From NCBI GenBank assembly GCA_022925895.1, contig JAKSYS010000132.1:46001-110000 (forward strand): a DNA stretch of 64,000 nt, read 5' to 3'. The notes below the pieces were generated by a model that saw only the letters and a list, made by a program, of their open reading frames with translations, did not search any database and had not been told where the DNA came from. The position numbers and the translations under genes were made by a program. Positions 54,411 to 64,000 of this stretch are shown in pieces (the stretch's first letter is position 1; each line of letters opens with the position of its first letter). The DNA comes from Fragilaria crotonensis. Lineage: Eukaryota > Bacillariophyta > Fragilariophyceae > Fragilariales > Fragilariaceae.

Positions 54411-57400
54411 ATGGCAAAGAAGGCAAAGAAATGCTTTCCAGGCGATCCCCGCTTTTCGGGATGGATATCTCCAAGTAGCGAGGATATTTCTGCACTACCG
54501 CGTAATGCTTGGTTGAGCACGTTGCTGTTGGACTGCATACTGCAGCGATCTGCGCCGCCGGTGGATGTGACATCCACTGACACTTTTCATATTGGGAGTC
54601 TTGGCACCCGAACTTACATCCAGTCATGTAACGATCTGATCACGTATGTACCCAATGGACCCGACGCGGTTCAAGTGGGGAGGGCAAACCGACGAAAAGT
54701 TTCACGCATTCGTGCATCTTTGCAATCTTGTTTCCGATCCCGTCCCGTCAGCAGGCTCCTTATACCGATTGTCTTGGTACACCACTTTTTTGTGCTTTGC
54801 TTGGATTGTTCGTTCTCTAGTCGAGAATTTATTACCAATTTGACAATTTACGATTCCCTGCAACGCCGCACTCGTCAAATTAATCCCGACGTCGCAACCA
54901 TCGTAAAGGAAGTCAACTACTTCGTGCGATTCTACATTCTTCAAGAGGAGGAACATGAGCACCTTCGACTGACGGATGAGGCCTTGCTTAAGCGAGTGGA
55001 GTATGGAGAATGTCCACGTCAGTTCAACGGATTTGATTGCGGTTTATTTGCAGTTGGCATCGTTTTGCACCTTGTCGAGGGTAAGGTGATCACGATGGAA
55101 ACGTTTACTCAACAAGACATCACCGGTTTGCGGGCTAAACTGACGGCCGTGTTTGGGGGAGAGGGCACCGGATTAGGGACGACAAGTCAGGTTGTCCGCG
55201 CCTGCTTCCCAAAACTGAATGGAAGTAGCATCCTTGATACTTTTGGTGTGGAGGTACTGGACGTGCCTGCCGCGGAAGTACACCAAGTCAGGTCGGCGGG
55301 CGGCAGTTCGATTACGGAGGAGGTGGAAACTGCTGTGAACAAGGAAAACACGATGGATACTGCTGGCCATTCGGGAAGTGACGAAGACATGGAAACCGCT
55401 GTGGAAAAGTGCGCATCGGTACTTGCTGCTACTGACGATGATTCGGCGAATGGCAACGAGGATGCGCTTAGTTATCACACTTGCGAGGACAGCGAGAGCA
55501 GTAGTGAGCTTAAGGATGATAATGTTACAGATTTTTGAACAGGAAATGAAGGGAGCAATCTGGCAAAGCCAGTGCCCGTCAACAAGTCTCCTGACGTATT
55601 GTTCTATGACATAATGAGGGACGCGAAGGTGGATTGCTTTGCGACGTTGGAAGAGGTGATGCCATTAATTGAAACGTATGAGATTCGGTCAGGAAATCAC
55701 TTGCGGGTGCAACGCTCACTCCGAAATCAATTTAAGCAGTTCCAATGTCGGGAGCACGTCAAATGTCCATTCCAAATTTTAATATCGAGGCGGCGATCTG
55801 ACGGCAGGTTTGGCGTGTCGAAGATTAAGGGTTTGCATGGCGACGTGCGACGAGCTCCGCTCGCGGCTGATGGGCGGCATTGGAAGAAGCGACATCCGAA
55901 CCTGCATGGAATTATTGGTCAGGTGGTTCAAACAAAGGAAGGAACACCGACACCGGCAGACGTTCAGAAGACGGCTGCGACACGTTCTGGTCTGATTGTG
56001 CCGTACATGACTGCGTACCGAGCACTGACCCATGAAACAAGCGCTCAAAGGCTGCAACGTTGAAAAACTTCGAGATGATTATCCCTTTTTGGAAGCGTTG
56101 AAGAGCTGTAACCCTGATTCCATTATTGGATGCGAGAGGGATAAGGACATGAGGGTCGTTGAGCTGCATGTTTTCCCCGGGATCATGAACCGAGCGCTGA
56201 AGTTTGTGCGCCCGGTACTGTCTTTGGATGCCGCCCACCTGAAGAGTGTGTTCAAAGGCACTCTGTACGTTGCATCAGTTCTGACGGGTAGCAATGATAT
56301 CTTCCCAATTGGATTCATGATCTCGGCAGGCAATGAGGATGGTGCTTCGTGGCGAAAGATGCTTCGTTATCTGAAGAAAGCGTGCCCAATCATTGGAGAG
56401 CAGGTGTACGGGAATGTTGACGTGGATGGGGTCGCGAGGCCCCCATTTCTGTTCATTTCTGACCGAGACAAGGGTCTGAAACCGGCGTTGAAAGCAGTGT
56501 TCCCTGATAATTTTGAGATGAGCTGCGCAAAACACATCGAGGGCAACGTGGCGCAGAAGTTTGGCAAGCAGTGTTCCAAATATGTATTGGCAATTGCAAA
56601 AACATTTTCGACAAGAAATTCTAGTCGCTTATTTGAGGAGGTACGCAGGATTAAGCCGGAAGCTGCAACGTATCTGGATGAAATCACGGACAAGGATCGT
56701 GTTCTGTGGCGGACCACTCAGTGGTACTCATCTTCTACCGCCGTTGTCATTCCACCAAGGTATGGAATTGTGACGTCAAACACAAGTGAGGCAGTGAACA
56801 ATATGTTCTCTGAAGCTAGAGACCTGGGGTGGTTAGAGTGTGTGAACAAACTCATCGACATCATGTCGACAAGGATATACGTGTGCAGAAAGAAGTACAG
56901 TGAACGTGGGGGTCCGAAGTGGTGCCTAGAGTTGCGCAGATAATGAAGGTTAGGTGGGATGCAGCTGCTAGCATGACGGTTGTCGAGTTGGAAAGTGGAT
57001 GCGGTGACTTTAAGGTCGTAGAACCATCATCACTTGCGGAGGATGACCTTGCTGAGAATACAGTACGATCGTCAGCAGGATACCTGGACCAAAACCGCAT
57101 CAACATAGTAAAGCCAGACCTTCAATGGTGCAGCTGCGGTGTCTGGCAAGACTTCTTGTACCCCTGTCGACATGCGTGTGCAGTCTTCAGGAAATGGAAA
57201 GAAAAGACTTCACCTATGTCATCGGCAATTTGGTGCATCCCTACTACAGTTTCGAGTTTGTACAAAACACGTTCAGGAGCAACGTCTTCCCGTCTGCTTG
57301 GAAACACTCGAATATGATGGCGTGACGAAGGAACCAGCATTGCCAAAGCGACAGGCGGGACGCCCGAAGACAAAACGAATTCGCAGACGAAGTAAATTTG

Positions 57401-57540
57401 TCGAATTGAAGCAGTCGCCTGTAACATGTTCCATCTGTGGGAAAAGGGGTCACAACCGACGAAGTTGTGTTCCGTCTGTGCAGAAAGGTGCCAAGTCCAC
57501 GAAATTGCCCCAGTCTCTAATAGTGTCTAAAGATAATAGG
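54411..57540 (+). pseudogene. Ulp1 protease - MULE transposase - SWIM - CCHC polyprotein
   Basis: From the ATG at 54,411, 375 codons are open to a TGA at 55,536-55,538, where MULE-1 has CGA. The same frame then continues (DVLFYDIMRDAKVDCF), so one long protein is likely. The N-terminal Ulp1/C48 protease has VHHFFVLCLD (His), TIYDSL (Asp) and CPRQFNGFDCGLFAVG (Gln, Cys). A zinc/FAR1-like DNA-binding part includes CREHVKCPFQI. After a frame change near 56,040 comes the MuDR-type DDE domain: LSLDAAHLKSVFKGTLY (D), FLFISDRDKGLKPAL (D), TSNTSEAVNNMF (E). After another break at about 56,920 come the SWIM finger WCSCGVWQDFLYPCRHA and, past 57,210, the CCHC knuckle CSICGKRGHNRRSC. It would catalyse transposition. 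The protease probably acts on SUMO-like or element proteins. Confidence 0.85.
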
Positions 57541-57553
57541 TAATGACAATTTT

Positions 57554-58124
57554 AGTGTGCGTAACAACTATATGCGTCATGTTGCATTCGATGAGGGTGA
57601 CGACAAGCGGCTGGATTTAGGTTCATGTACTTCTCAGATGAACATTATGGTACTGTATACCAAAGGTGCGTAGACTACTGTATCAGGTTCAGTTGATTCA
57701 AATGCATCGCCCACAATGGTCAATTTGAATTTGAACGTTCAACACAGAAGAAGCACAACGCAAATAATGACCACACTACAAGAGTGATAACAACTACCAC
57801 ATTAGCGCAATCAAACTGAGAGGTACAAGAGATTGAAACAAAATGACAGAGAAAGAGGTTGTGGTGCAAGGTTGGCCATTCTTCATTTATGACATTGGCT
57901 ACAATACGGTGTACCATGTTATCTGTGGAGAGAAGATGTGGCTGGCGACAAAATGTGTTACTATATCACGTTTGCGTGATATAGTAATATATGAACAAAT
58001 GTATGCGTGATATTGTAAACGTCAAAAGCAAATCGGTGATATAGTAAGATGTAAAGTTGTATATAGAGGGTCATTGTACTATATTGAAAAGTGGCTGAAA
58101 AATACGCGATATTGTAATTTCCCC
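57554..58124 (-). repeat. MULE-2 right terminal inverted repeat
   Basis: 571 bp, inverse of 51,064-51,635. The outer end TAATTTCCCC is followed by the TSD CTTTAAAAT. Confidence 0.92.
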
Positions 58125-58230
58125 CTTTAAAATGTGAGTGCTAAATATTTTACAATCATTAATCCCCGTCCACTAACCATATGTATTGAATCCATTTTAT
58201 TTTTTAAAAGTCACCATATACCACCTTGTG

Positions 58231-59662
58231 ATGCATTCTTGAAGCCTCGTCCATTCTGTCACTCAGTGGTATACCAAGTTCCAGAGCCTAGTGGCCTTGA
58301 TGATGTGCATACAGCAATGGACTGGGTCAGTCAATCTATCAAGTGTGGACCTGATGTTCTATGAATTGACCCACCATCAATGCAACAGGACAAAGCAGAT
58401 GACGTTGATTTGAATCCAGATCCATTTGTCAGAAGTTGCTTGGTATTCATTTTTATGAGCTTGTCAGGAAATATTGCCCCAACTTCCTGATAACTTGATC
58501 ATCCCTGAGGAGTATGCTGGTTGTGACCAAAGCTTGTAGTGCTTGTTATCCCTGGGAGATACACAAGTGGTGATGCACAGTTTTTGATTTGCCGAACCTC
58601 AAGATCATGGCACTACGCTCCGGGTCTTTTTCATGTATATGAATTGCAATGATGACGATAGCACTCTTGTCCCTAGATTCTCAAACTTTTTGTCTCGTGG
58701 AAAGATGATACGATGGCATCAGCATGAAAGATTGTGATAGAACCAGGTGGTACAGTGTTCTTCAATTCATCAACTTACGAATCCCGTCGCGGTACTTTCA
58801 GTAACTGTAGATTTCGTGCCAACAGCTCATTGAGGAAAAAATACTTGGAAAACCGACCGACGGATGGGCAATTGAGCGTATGCAGGAACTCATTTCATAC
58901 GCACCTATGACATATATATATATATGACTAGTGGGTGCCTCACATTTGATCGGAGTGTCTACTACAGGAAACTGGAAACTGGACGTACAGTACCCCCAAC
59001 CTGGTCGTACTCCGTACCACTACTTTTTTCCCCTACAGTATGCAGTACCATGGTACCAACGTAGGAAACTTCATGAAGTACAGTACCAGGTACAGCTGTA
59101 CATGGTACTTATCATGCCCCAGTATTGCAGTTCATCGCACGGTATATTTTACAGTAGCATTTGTCAAGCAACCTGTTCACAGCAAATTCAATGAGTATTC
59201 CATCCAGTAACTTTGAATTCGTACAGTATTGTAGTTCAGTAACGTAACACACTGTCGTTTCAACATAAATTACCGTCCGTTTATGTACTGTAGACCTGTA
59301 GTACATGTAATCCACGTAACAGTGCAACATTTGATCCAGTACCCCAGAGTGGTCATACTCCGTAACAGACGCACGCACACACACACACACACATTAATTT
59401 ATAATATAGTAGGATAGGATATACTCGTACATACACAAATTATGTGAAAATAGGTAGGTGCGAATGAATACCCGCAGTTTTCGTTCAACCGCTGCGCTCG
59501 CGAACAGTACACGCATATATTACTGGTAGTACTCGGACCTCGGACTACTTGCGTACTCATAGTACGGTAATCTATGATAGTTATCCATGTAAAAATGTAC
59601 ACTACCTGTAGCTGTTCTGTAAGAAAACTACTGTACCCGTAAAACACACTCCATTCTCATAT
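58231..59662. other. Intergenic with decayed sequence, GTAC-rich stretch and an AC microsatellite
   Basis: No intact gene. The first 350 bases look like broken coding sequence of unknown type. 58,936-59,000 is the repeat shared with 7,636-7,692; here GAAACTGG is partly duplicated (GAAACTGGAAACTGG). GTAC words are dense from 58,980 to 59,640. (AC)n lies at 59,368-59,393 and a TATA run near 58,913-58,925. Confidence 0.5.
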
Positions 59663-62596
59663 ATGTGTTCACTTTGTGCGAATGCCTGCGATTTACATAG
59701 TATGTACTTGTTTGGAAAGAGAGTCCGGCATTGCGTGCAAGCACACCTTAACAAACGAACATGGCAGCAACGCATCGCCGTGGCCTTCAAGGTCGCAATA
59801 ACAATCCATTTACAAAAGACGAAGGCCGCAGACTTCATTACAAGGAGATTCCGCCATGGACCACAAACGACCAAGTTCCCAACCAATCATCGCCCAATGC
59901 ATATGGCAGCGTTGGCTTGCTGCGGACTTTTCCTGTTGATCATCTTCGTCCCGTGGAGTACCACTCCATCGTCTGACAATAGCATATCTCCTCGACTACA
60001 AGATTTCATGTCAAAGCAATCTAGTATTCTTCCAACGTCGCAACCGACACCTGACCCTGGTTACAAACCTAAATTGAAAGACGACGAACCCAAACGAAAC
60101 CCCTACGATCGACCAGCAGAGCATACGGAGGAGGTTGAGGAGGTGCGCGAGAAGGACAAGAAAGATGACTCCGAGGACAATGCTCATGCCAACTACGACC
60201 AACCCGATCCCGTCGACGCAGGAGTGCGCGTCCAGGACGTAGGAGAAGGTAAGGCCGAAGATGAGGCTCACGAGGATACAGGCGATGAGGCTGACAAGGA
60301 GACAGGAGATGAGGCTGACAAGGAGACAGGAGATGAGGCTGACAAGGAGACAGGAGAAGAGACTGACAAGGAGACAGGAGATGAGACTGACGAGGAGACA
60401 GGAGATAATATTGGAGATGAGGAAGGAGATAAGGCAGGAGATGAGGCAGTTGTGAAGACAGGAGATAAGGTAGGAGATGAGGCAGCAGAGGAGGCAGGAG
60501 CTGATGCAGAAGAAGAGGCAGAAGATAAGGAAGAAGCCGAGACAGGAGGAGAGACAGGAGATAAGGAAGGAGAAAACGCAGGAGATAAAATGGGAGATGA
60601 GGCAGAAGGGGAGACAGGTGATAAGGTAGAAGATGCAGAAGAAGAGACCGGAGAGAAGGTAGGAGGTGCGACAGACGAGGAGACAGGAGAAAAGGTGGGA
60701 GATGAGGCCGAAGAGGAGACTGGTGACAAGGTAGGAGATGAGGCCGACGAGGAGACTGGTGACAAGGTAGGAGATGAGGCCGACGAGGAGACTGGTGACA
60801 AGGTAGGAGATGAGGCCGACGAGGAGACTGGTGACAAGGTAGGAGATGAGGCCGACGAAGAGACTGGTGACAAGGTAGGAGATGAGGCCGACGAAGAGAC
60901 TGGTGACAAGGTAGGAGATGAGGCCGACGAGGAGACTGGTGACAAGGTAGGAGATGAGGCCGACGAGGAGACTGGTGACAAGGTAGGAGATGAGGCCGAC
61001 GAGGAGACAGGTGACAAGGTAGGAGATGAGGCCGACGAGGCGACTGGTGACACGCTAGGAGATGAGGCCGACGAGGAGACTGGTGACAAGGTAGGAGATG
61101 AGGCCGACGAAGAGACTGGTGACAAGGTAGGAGATGAGGCCGACGAGGAGACTGGTGACAAGGTAGGAGATGAGGCCGAAGAGGAGACTGGTGACAAGGT
61201 AGGTGATGAGGCAGCTTCAGTAGATGAGGCTGGAGGTGAGATTGAAGAAGGGGGAGAAGGCACAAGCGCGGAAAGGAATTACGCATTGACCGTAGCTGCA
61301 GAAGAGGATGCCGACGAAGGAGACGAATCGGCCATGTCGACGGACGGTGGGAATGGCGTTCTTAAAAACTCAACAAATTCGACCTGGGTCGATTCCAATA
61401 GCACCATGGGTGGTGATTCGGAGGATGAACGAGTAGACGAAGTTAACTATCTCGGTTCTTCCGCCGATGACGCTGATGCTGGCGAAGTTGAAGATGAGGA
61501 CGCCAGCGCAACTGGCAAGAAGCCAGACAAGGTTGGTATCGCCCCTGCGAAGAAGCCATCTACAAGGTCCTTCGCCAATGAGACGCAGCATGCTGACGAG
61601 GAAGGGCCAGACGTGTCAGATGGTGAGAATACGGCTGAACCAGACGTTGAGGAAACAAGCGGCAACGAGATTGCCGATGAGGGAGAGACTGGTGGCGAAG
61701 TTGGCGGTATCCCCGGTAGTGACTCAGATCCAGTCACATTCGAGTCAGGAGCTATTGAGAATCAAAATGCAAGTGTGTCATGGTCTTATGTTACGACAAA
61801 GATGGCTGATGAGAGGGATGAAAACTCCCCTGACCGTGACGAAAGTGTTATATCCCTGCACGAGCGGAATTACATCGAATCCGAACTTCCAGAAGCGGAC
61901 TCAGAATTCTCAGGAAACGTATCGGAAGCGCTAGCTTCGAGTGGAAATAGGACAGGGATTGTCGACGCAGCGGATGTGCAATCCGGCGAGGTTGGTAGCC
62001 TCATGGAAGACGATAATATAACCCGATCGTCTAGTATCGATTTTGAGACAATGATAAGCGGGCAAGCCAGCGAAACGACCCCAACAGATGGTGATATCGA
62101 TGACGTGTCTGATGTTGATGCGGAGCCAATCCTCGATCGCCTCGCCAACAACACTGTCGATGAGGGACTGAACACGACGAAAACTGGATTGAAGGGGACG
62201 AAGACTGGTGGCGGAGAGATAAAAGAGTATGGACACAGCACCATCAACAAGAAGGGGTTCGCAGAGCCGTCCAGGTCCCCCGACCAAGACTGGTATTCAT
62301 TAAACGTGACGTCAGGCGAAAATGAGCTGGGAAACAGTAGCTCTTTTGATGGTAGCTTGGTGGAGGCGAAGATGGTGCCGAAATCGCCAGATGATGAGTC
62401 TGGCGTACTTGAGGAGGATTCAGCGCCGGGAGATGCAACAGTCAATAAAACCTTCAAAGTTAGTGGATCAGAGATGAACGAAGATGAAGCAGGGGTACTA
62501 AGCAATAATTTAATGCTTTCGGACGCAACAGGCCTGACTGTGGACTCCATCGAGCACACACCTCCAGGGAATGAAGACGTCGACACCACCAATTGA
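59663..62596 (+). CDS. Acidic repeat type II membrane protein
   Basis: 977 residues from the ATG at 59,663. The N-terminus is basic; one membrane segment at about 81-97 (MAALACCGLFLLIIFVPW) makes a type II signal anchor, so the bulk faces the lumen or cell exterior. A later start at M79 or M81 would turn it into a signal peptide. Residues about 200-250 hold 8-residue repeats (GDEADKET type). Residues 343-510 are 14 tandem copies of DKVGDEADEETG. The rest is Ser/Thr/Asp/Glu-rich with many N-x-S/T sequons (NSTNST.., NNTVDEG). No enzyme domain is seen. Such proteins in diatoms are often cell-wall or vesicle scaffolds, which is only a guess. The frame ends at 62,596, but a coding-like frame follows to 62,837, perhaps after a frame error. 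Confidence 0.65.
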   Translation: MCSLCANACDLHSMYLFGKRVRHCVQAHLNKRTWQQRIAVAFKVAITIHLQKTKAADFITRRFRHGPQTTKFPTNHRPMHMAALACCGLFLLIIFVPWSTTPSSDNSISPRLQDFMSKQSSILPTSQPTPDPGYKPKLKDDEPKRNPYDRPAEHTEEVEEVREKDKKDDSEDNAHANYDQPDPVDAGVRVQDVGEGKAEDEAHEDTGDEADKETGDEADKETGDEADKETGEETDKETGDETDEETGDNIGDEEGDKAGDEAVVKTGDKVGDEAAEEAGADAEEEAEDKEEAETGGETGDKEGENAGDKMGDEAEGETGDKVEDAEEETGEKVGGATDEETGEKVGDEAEEETGDKVGDEADEETGDKVGDEADEETGDKVGDEADEETGDKVGDEADEETGDKVGDEADEETGDKVGDEADEETGDKVGDEADEETGDKVGDEADEETGDKVGDEADEATGDTLGDEADEETGDKVGDEADEETGDKVGDEADEETGDKVGDEAEEETGDKVGDEAASVDEAGGEIEEGGEGTSAERNYALTVAAEEDADEGDESAMSTDGGNGVLKNSTNSTWVDSNSTMGGDSEDERVDEVNYLGSSADDADAGEVEDEDASATGKKPDKVGIAPAKKPSTRSFANETQHADEEGPDVSDGENTAEPDVEETSGNEIADEGETGGEVGGIPGSDSDPVTFESGAIENQNASVSWSYVTTKMADERDENSPDRDESVISLHERNYIESELPEADSEFSGNVSEALASSGNRTGIVDAADVQSGEVGSLMEDDNITRSSSIDFETMISGQASETTPTDGDIDDVSDVDAEPILDRLANNTVDEGLNTTKTGLKGTKTGGGEIKEYGHSTINKKGFAEPSRSPDQDWYSLNVTSGENELGNSSSFDGSLVEAKMVPKSPDDESGVLEEDSAPGDATVNKTFKVSGSEMNEDEAGVLSNNLMLSDATGLTVDSIEHTPPGNEDVDTTN
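60689..61192 (+). repeat. 36-bp coding minisatellite, 14 units
   Basis: Unit GACAAGGTAGGAGATGAGGC plus CGACGAGGAGACTGGT. The period is a multiple of three, so expansion keeps the frame. Third-base and GAC/GAA variants show that the units are not all identical. Long antisense frames here are by-products of the period. Confidence 0.95.
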
Positions 62597-62917
62597 TGCA
62601 CACTCCTGGTTTATTAACCATGGATTCGAAAGGGTCTACGAGGTGGATGCCAATGTGGCTGTGCCCGATGACGTTGATAGTGACAAGTCAATGGTAGGGG
62701 TTGAAGGAACTGCGGAGGAATCTCAGCGAGAAGAATTGTCGGAGGAAAGGAACCAAAAGGGAACACAGTCGCCGCGAGTCGCCCGCCCAAATTTGCGTGG
62801 TGCGTCTAAGGACGACGTCGATGCAAGGGCGAACTGAGGTATCCGAGATTTTCAAACACCCTGGTGGCGAGTCGCTTTGCTGTTGCAAGCATGGCCTCTC
62901 ATTATACTTACATAACT
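62597..62917 (+). other. Possible frame-shifted extension of the acidic protein; convergent spacer
   Basis: The frame 62,571-62,837 reads FERVYEVDANVAVPDDVDSD and SQREELSEERNQKG, similar in style to the acidic protein upstream, and could be its real C-terminus if one base is wrong near 62,580. The remainder is the short gap to the convergent HA-domain gene. Confidence 0.35.
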
Positions 62918-64000
62918 TCACAATGGTTGCCTATAGTCTACTTGTTCAGCTGCCTTCCCTCGACGTTGCATCGCGTCAAAGCAAAAGCCAATCTCCACAA
63001 GTTGCAGCGCCCTCTCTGCGGTAAGGACGGACTTCTTGCCCTTCTGCATCAATTTGTATTCCACTCTTTGCGTGTGTACCCTCTCCTAACCCAGGCGTCG
63101 CCTGAGGAACAACGCTGTGCCCGTGCTGTCGAATGAAATCCTTCAAATCTTCGAACCTCTCGTTCCAAGTCTTCCTCGGGGCTTGTGTTGTACCAGAAGC
63201 GAAGCCTGTCACCCAAACCATACCCAATTCGTTGAGCTGGTCAATCTTTTCCTGTGTCAGTAGGGACTGTTGACCTTCCTGATATGCTTGGTACTCTTTC
63301 CGGATGCGTATAATCCAAGATCGCATGGCTTGTTCAGATTTCGGATAGCGTAGGTGTCCATCTAGATCAAACTTTTCCCTGAGCATGGCTAGTCGTTCTT
63401 CCCACGATGGGCACTTCCCCTTGGGACAAAAGACAAAGCCAATTTCGGTCAAGCGAGCCATACGCTGGGCCGTCAATTGTGACGACTTTCCGTCTTTCAG
63501 TTTTCTATACTGTACACGCTGCTTGTTGACCCAGCTGGCCAAGCGGGCGTTGGCTTTGTCTAGAGTTGATACATTGCAGTGGCCGTGCGCTTTCTTGTGA
63601 AGAATGAGTTCTTGAAACATTTCTTCGAATTCGTCATCCATCTTTGGAGTAATTTCCGAAAATCCCAATCGTTGGAGTTGGTGAACCTGCGATGATGTGA
63701 GCTTTGAGGGTCTGCCCGAACAGTGAGTTTTATAATGACTCTGTTGCTGTTTCCACCAACGGTGCAGGTCTCGATCGAATTCCAATAAAAGCTCCTCAAC
63801 ATTTGACGATCTAACGTCAGGCGCTGATTGAAAGGCCTCTAGCTGCCGGAAACGACATTCCCAGGAGACGTACATAAAATCGAATCCGAGATCCAAGAGT
63901 CGTCTGATTTTCTCATCAGCAAAATCATCGACACTTGTGCCACAGGACTTGAGTGCCCGGTAGGCCTACGCTGATTTGCAATCCATCGATGAAGATCCTT
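62918..64000 (-). CDS. Helicase-associated (HA) domain protein, partial at window edge
   Basis: It reads leftward from the right edge. At least four consecutive HA domains (pattern W..r...L..F...hGh..v.......L..W...QR..Y.......L...r...L..iGF) are seen: ..WKQQQSHYKT..LQRLGF; HKKAHGHCNV..LASWVNKQRVQYRKLKDG..LTEIGFVF; LDGHLRYP..WIIRIRKEYQAYQEG..LNELGMVW; and RQHGHSVVPQ..VHTQRVEYKLMQKG..VEIGFCF. A fifth is cut at the edge. Eleven extra bases (about 63,079-63,089) shift the frame inside the last domain. Past them the natural stop is at 62,918; unshifted, the frame ends at 62,976. One more shift is likely near 63,962. The family is expanded in diatoms and may bind nucleic acid; no helicase core is visible here. 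Confidence 0.75.

Larger units (their letters stand above)
51064..58124. mobile_element. MULE-2: full-length Mutator-like transposon
   Basis: 7061 bp, with the same GGGGAAATTACA termini as MULE-1 and a perfect 9-bp TSD CTTTAAAAT (51,055-51,063 and 58,125-58,133). TIRs are 51,064-51,635 and 57,554-58,124. It contains the leftward accessory gene (53,736-51,668) and the rightward protease-transposase gene (54,411-57,540). It has the 1.65 kb that MULE-1 lacks, so it represents the autonomous form. Its copies of both genes still carry frame breaks and one in-frame TGA. Confidence 0.95.
35071..58230. mobile_element. Plavaka/CACTA-like DNA transposon hosting two nested elements
   Basis: Proposed ends: CACAAGGTGG at 35,071-35,080 and its inverse CCACCTTGTG at 58,221-58,230, flanked on both sides by AT (possible 2-bp TSD). 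A terminus starting with CAC fits the CACTA superfamily. Subtracting the DIRS element (36,995-43,967) and MULE-2 with one TSD leaves about 9.1 kb. That holds a transposase (+), a convergent accessory gene (-, 48,088-46,203) and a third gene (+, 49,192-50,547). Internal evidence for one element: the transposase reads through the DIRS insertion site, and AT-rich margins occur inside both ends. The terminal repeat is short, so the outer limits are tentative; the transposase itself is not. Confidence 0.5.

Noticed and set aside
60069-61286. Long antisense ORFs rich in HQSPRRPHLLPC or SSASSPTLSPV
   Set aside because: By-products of a 36-bp repeat whose period is a multiple of three; the sense frame with membrane anchor is the better gene.
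1-64000. tRNA, rRNA or other structured RNA genes
   Set aside because: None recognised by eye on either strand; a covariance-model search would be needed to exclude small ones.

Overview
The window looks like nuclear DNA of a diatom, most likely a pennate. Evidence: Ty1/copia pol proteins of the diatom type; a thioredoxin with a bipartite plastid presequence (signal peptide, then an ASAFAP-like S-S-F motif); a protein made of helicase-associated (HA) domains; short GT-AG introns; eukaryotic housekeeping genes (SUMO, ribosomal protein eL20). Recognisable single-copy host genes are packed in 9.1-33.8 kb and 59.7-64 kb. Most of the rest is transposable elements.

Layout. 0-8.4 kb: three Ty1/copia pieces, all on +: an RNase H tail, a decayed integrase-RT-RNase H relic, and a 5' end with primer-binding site. 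9.1-16.9 kb: an RBR-like multi-pass membrane protein, a plastid-type thioredoxin with two SAP-like motifs, a pectinacetylesterase/Notum-like enzyme fused to a degenerate rhomboid, and a two-exon SUMO gene. 17.5-22.9 kb: Mutator-like element MULE-1 (572-bp TIRs, 9-bp TSD). 23.6-33.8 kb: eL20, a TspO/MBR-related membrane protein, a 73-bp hairpin satellite, two unassigned ORFs, and a TMCO3/KEA-like cation/proton antiporter. 35.1-58.2 kb: a nest of elements. A Plavaka/CACTA-like transposon (about 9.1 kb of its own sequence) is split by a tyrosine-recombinase (DIRS/Ngaro-type) retrotransposon at 36,995-43,967 and carries a second, longer MULE at 51,064-58,124. 59.7-64 kb: an acidic repeat membrane protein and a partial HA-domain protein.

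Most notable: both MULEs and the Plavaka-like element, which have unrelated transposases, carry homologous copies of one accessory gene of about 620-720 codons. Its C-terminal region has an HxD...H pattern resembling the double-stranded beta-helix of Fe(II)/2-oxoglutarate dioxygenases of the TET/JBP kind. This assignment is an inference that needs profile or structure searches. The MULE also encodes a Ulp1-type cysteine protease in one frame with a MuDR-type transposase, a SWIM finger and a CCHC knuckle.

The two MULE copies, and the two A repeats of the DIRS element, differ largely by one-base changes in homopolymer length. Many frame breaks reported here may therefore be sequencing errors and not decay.
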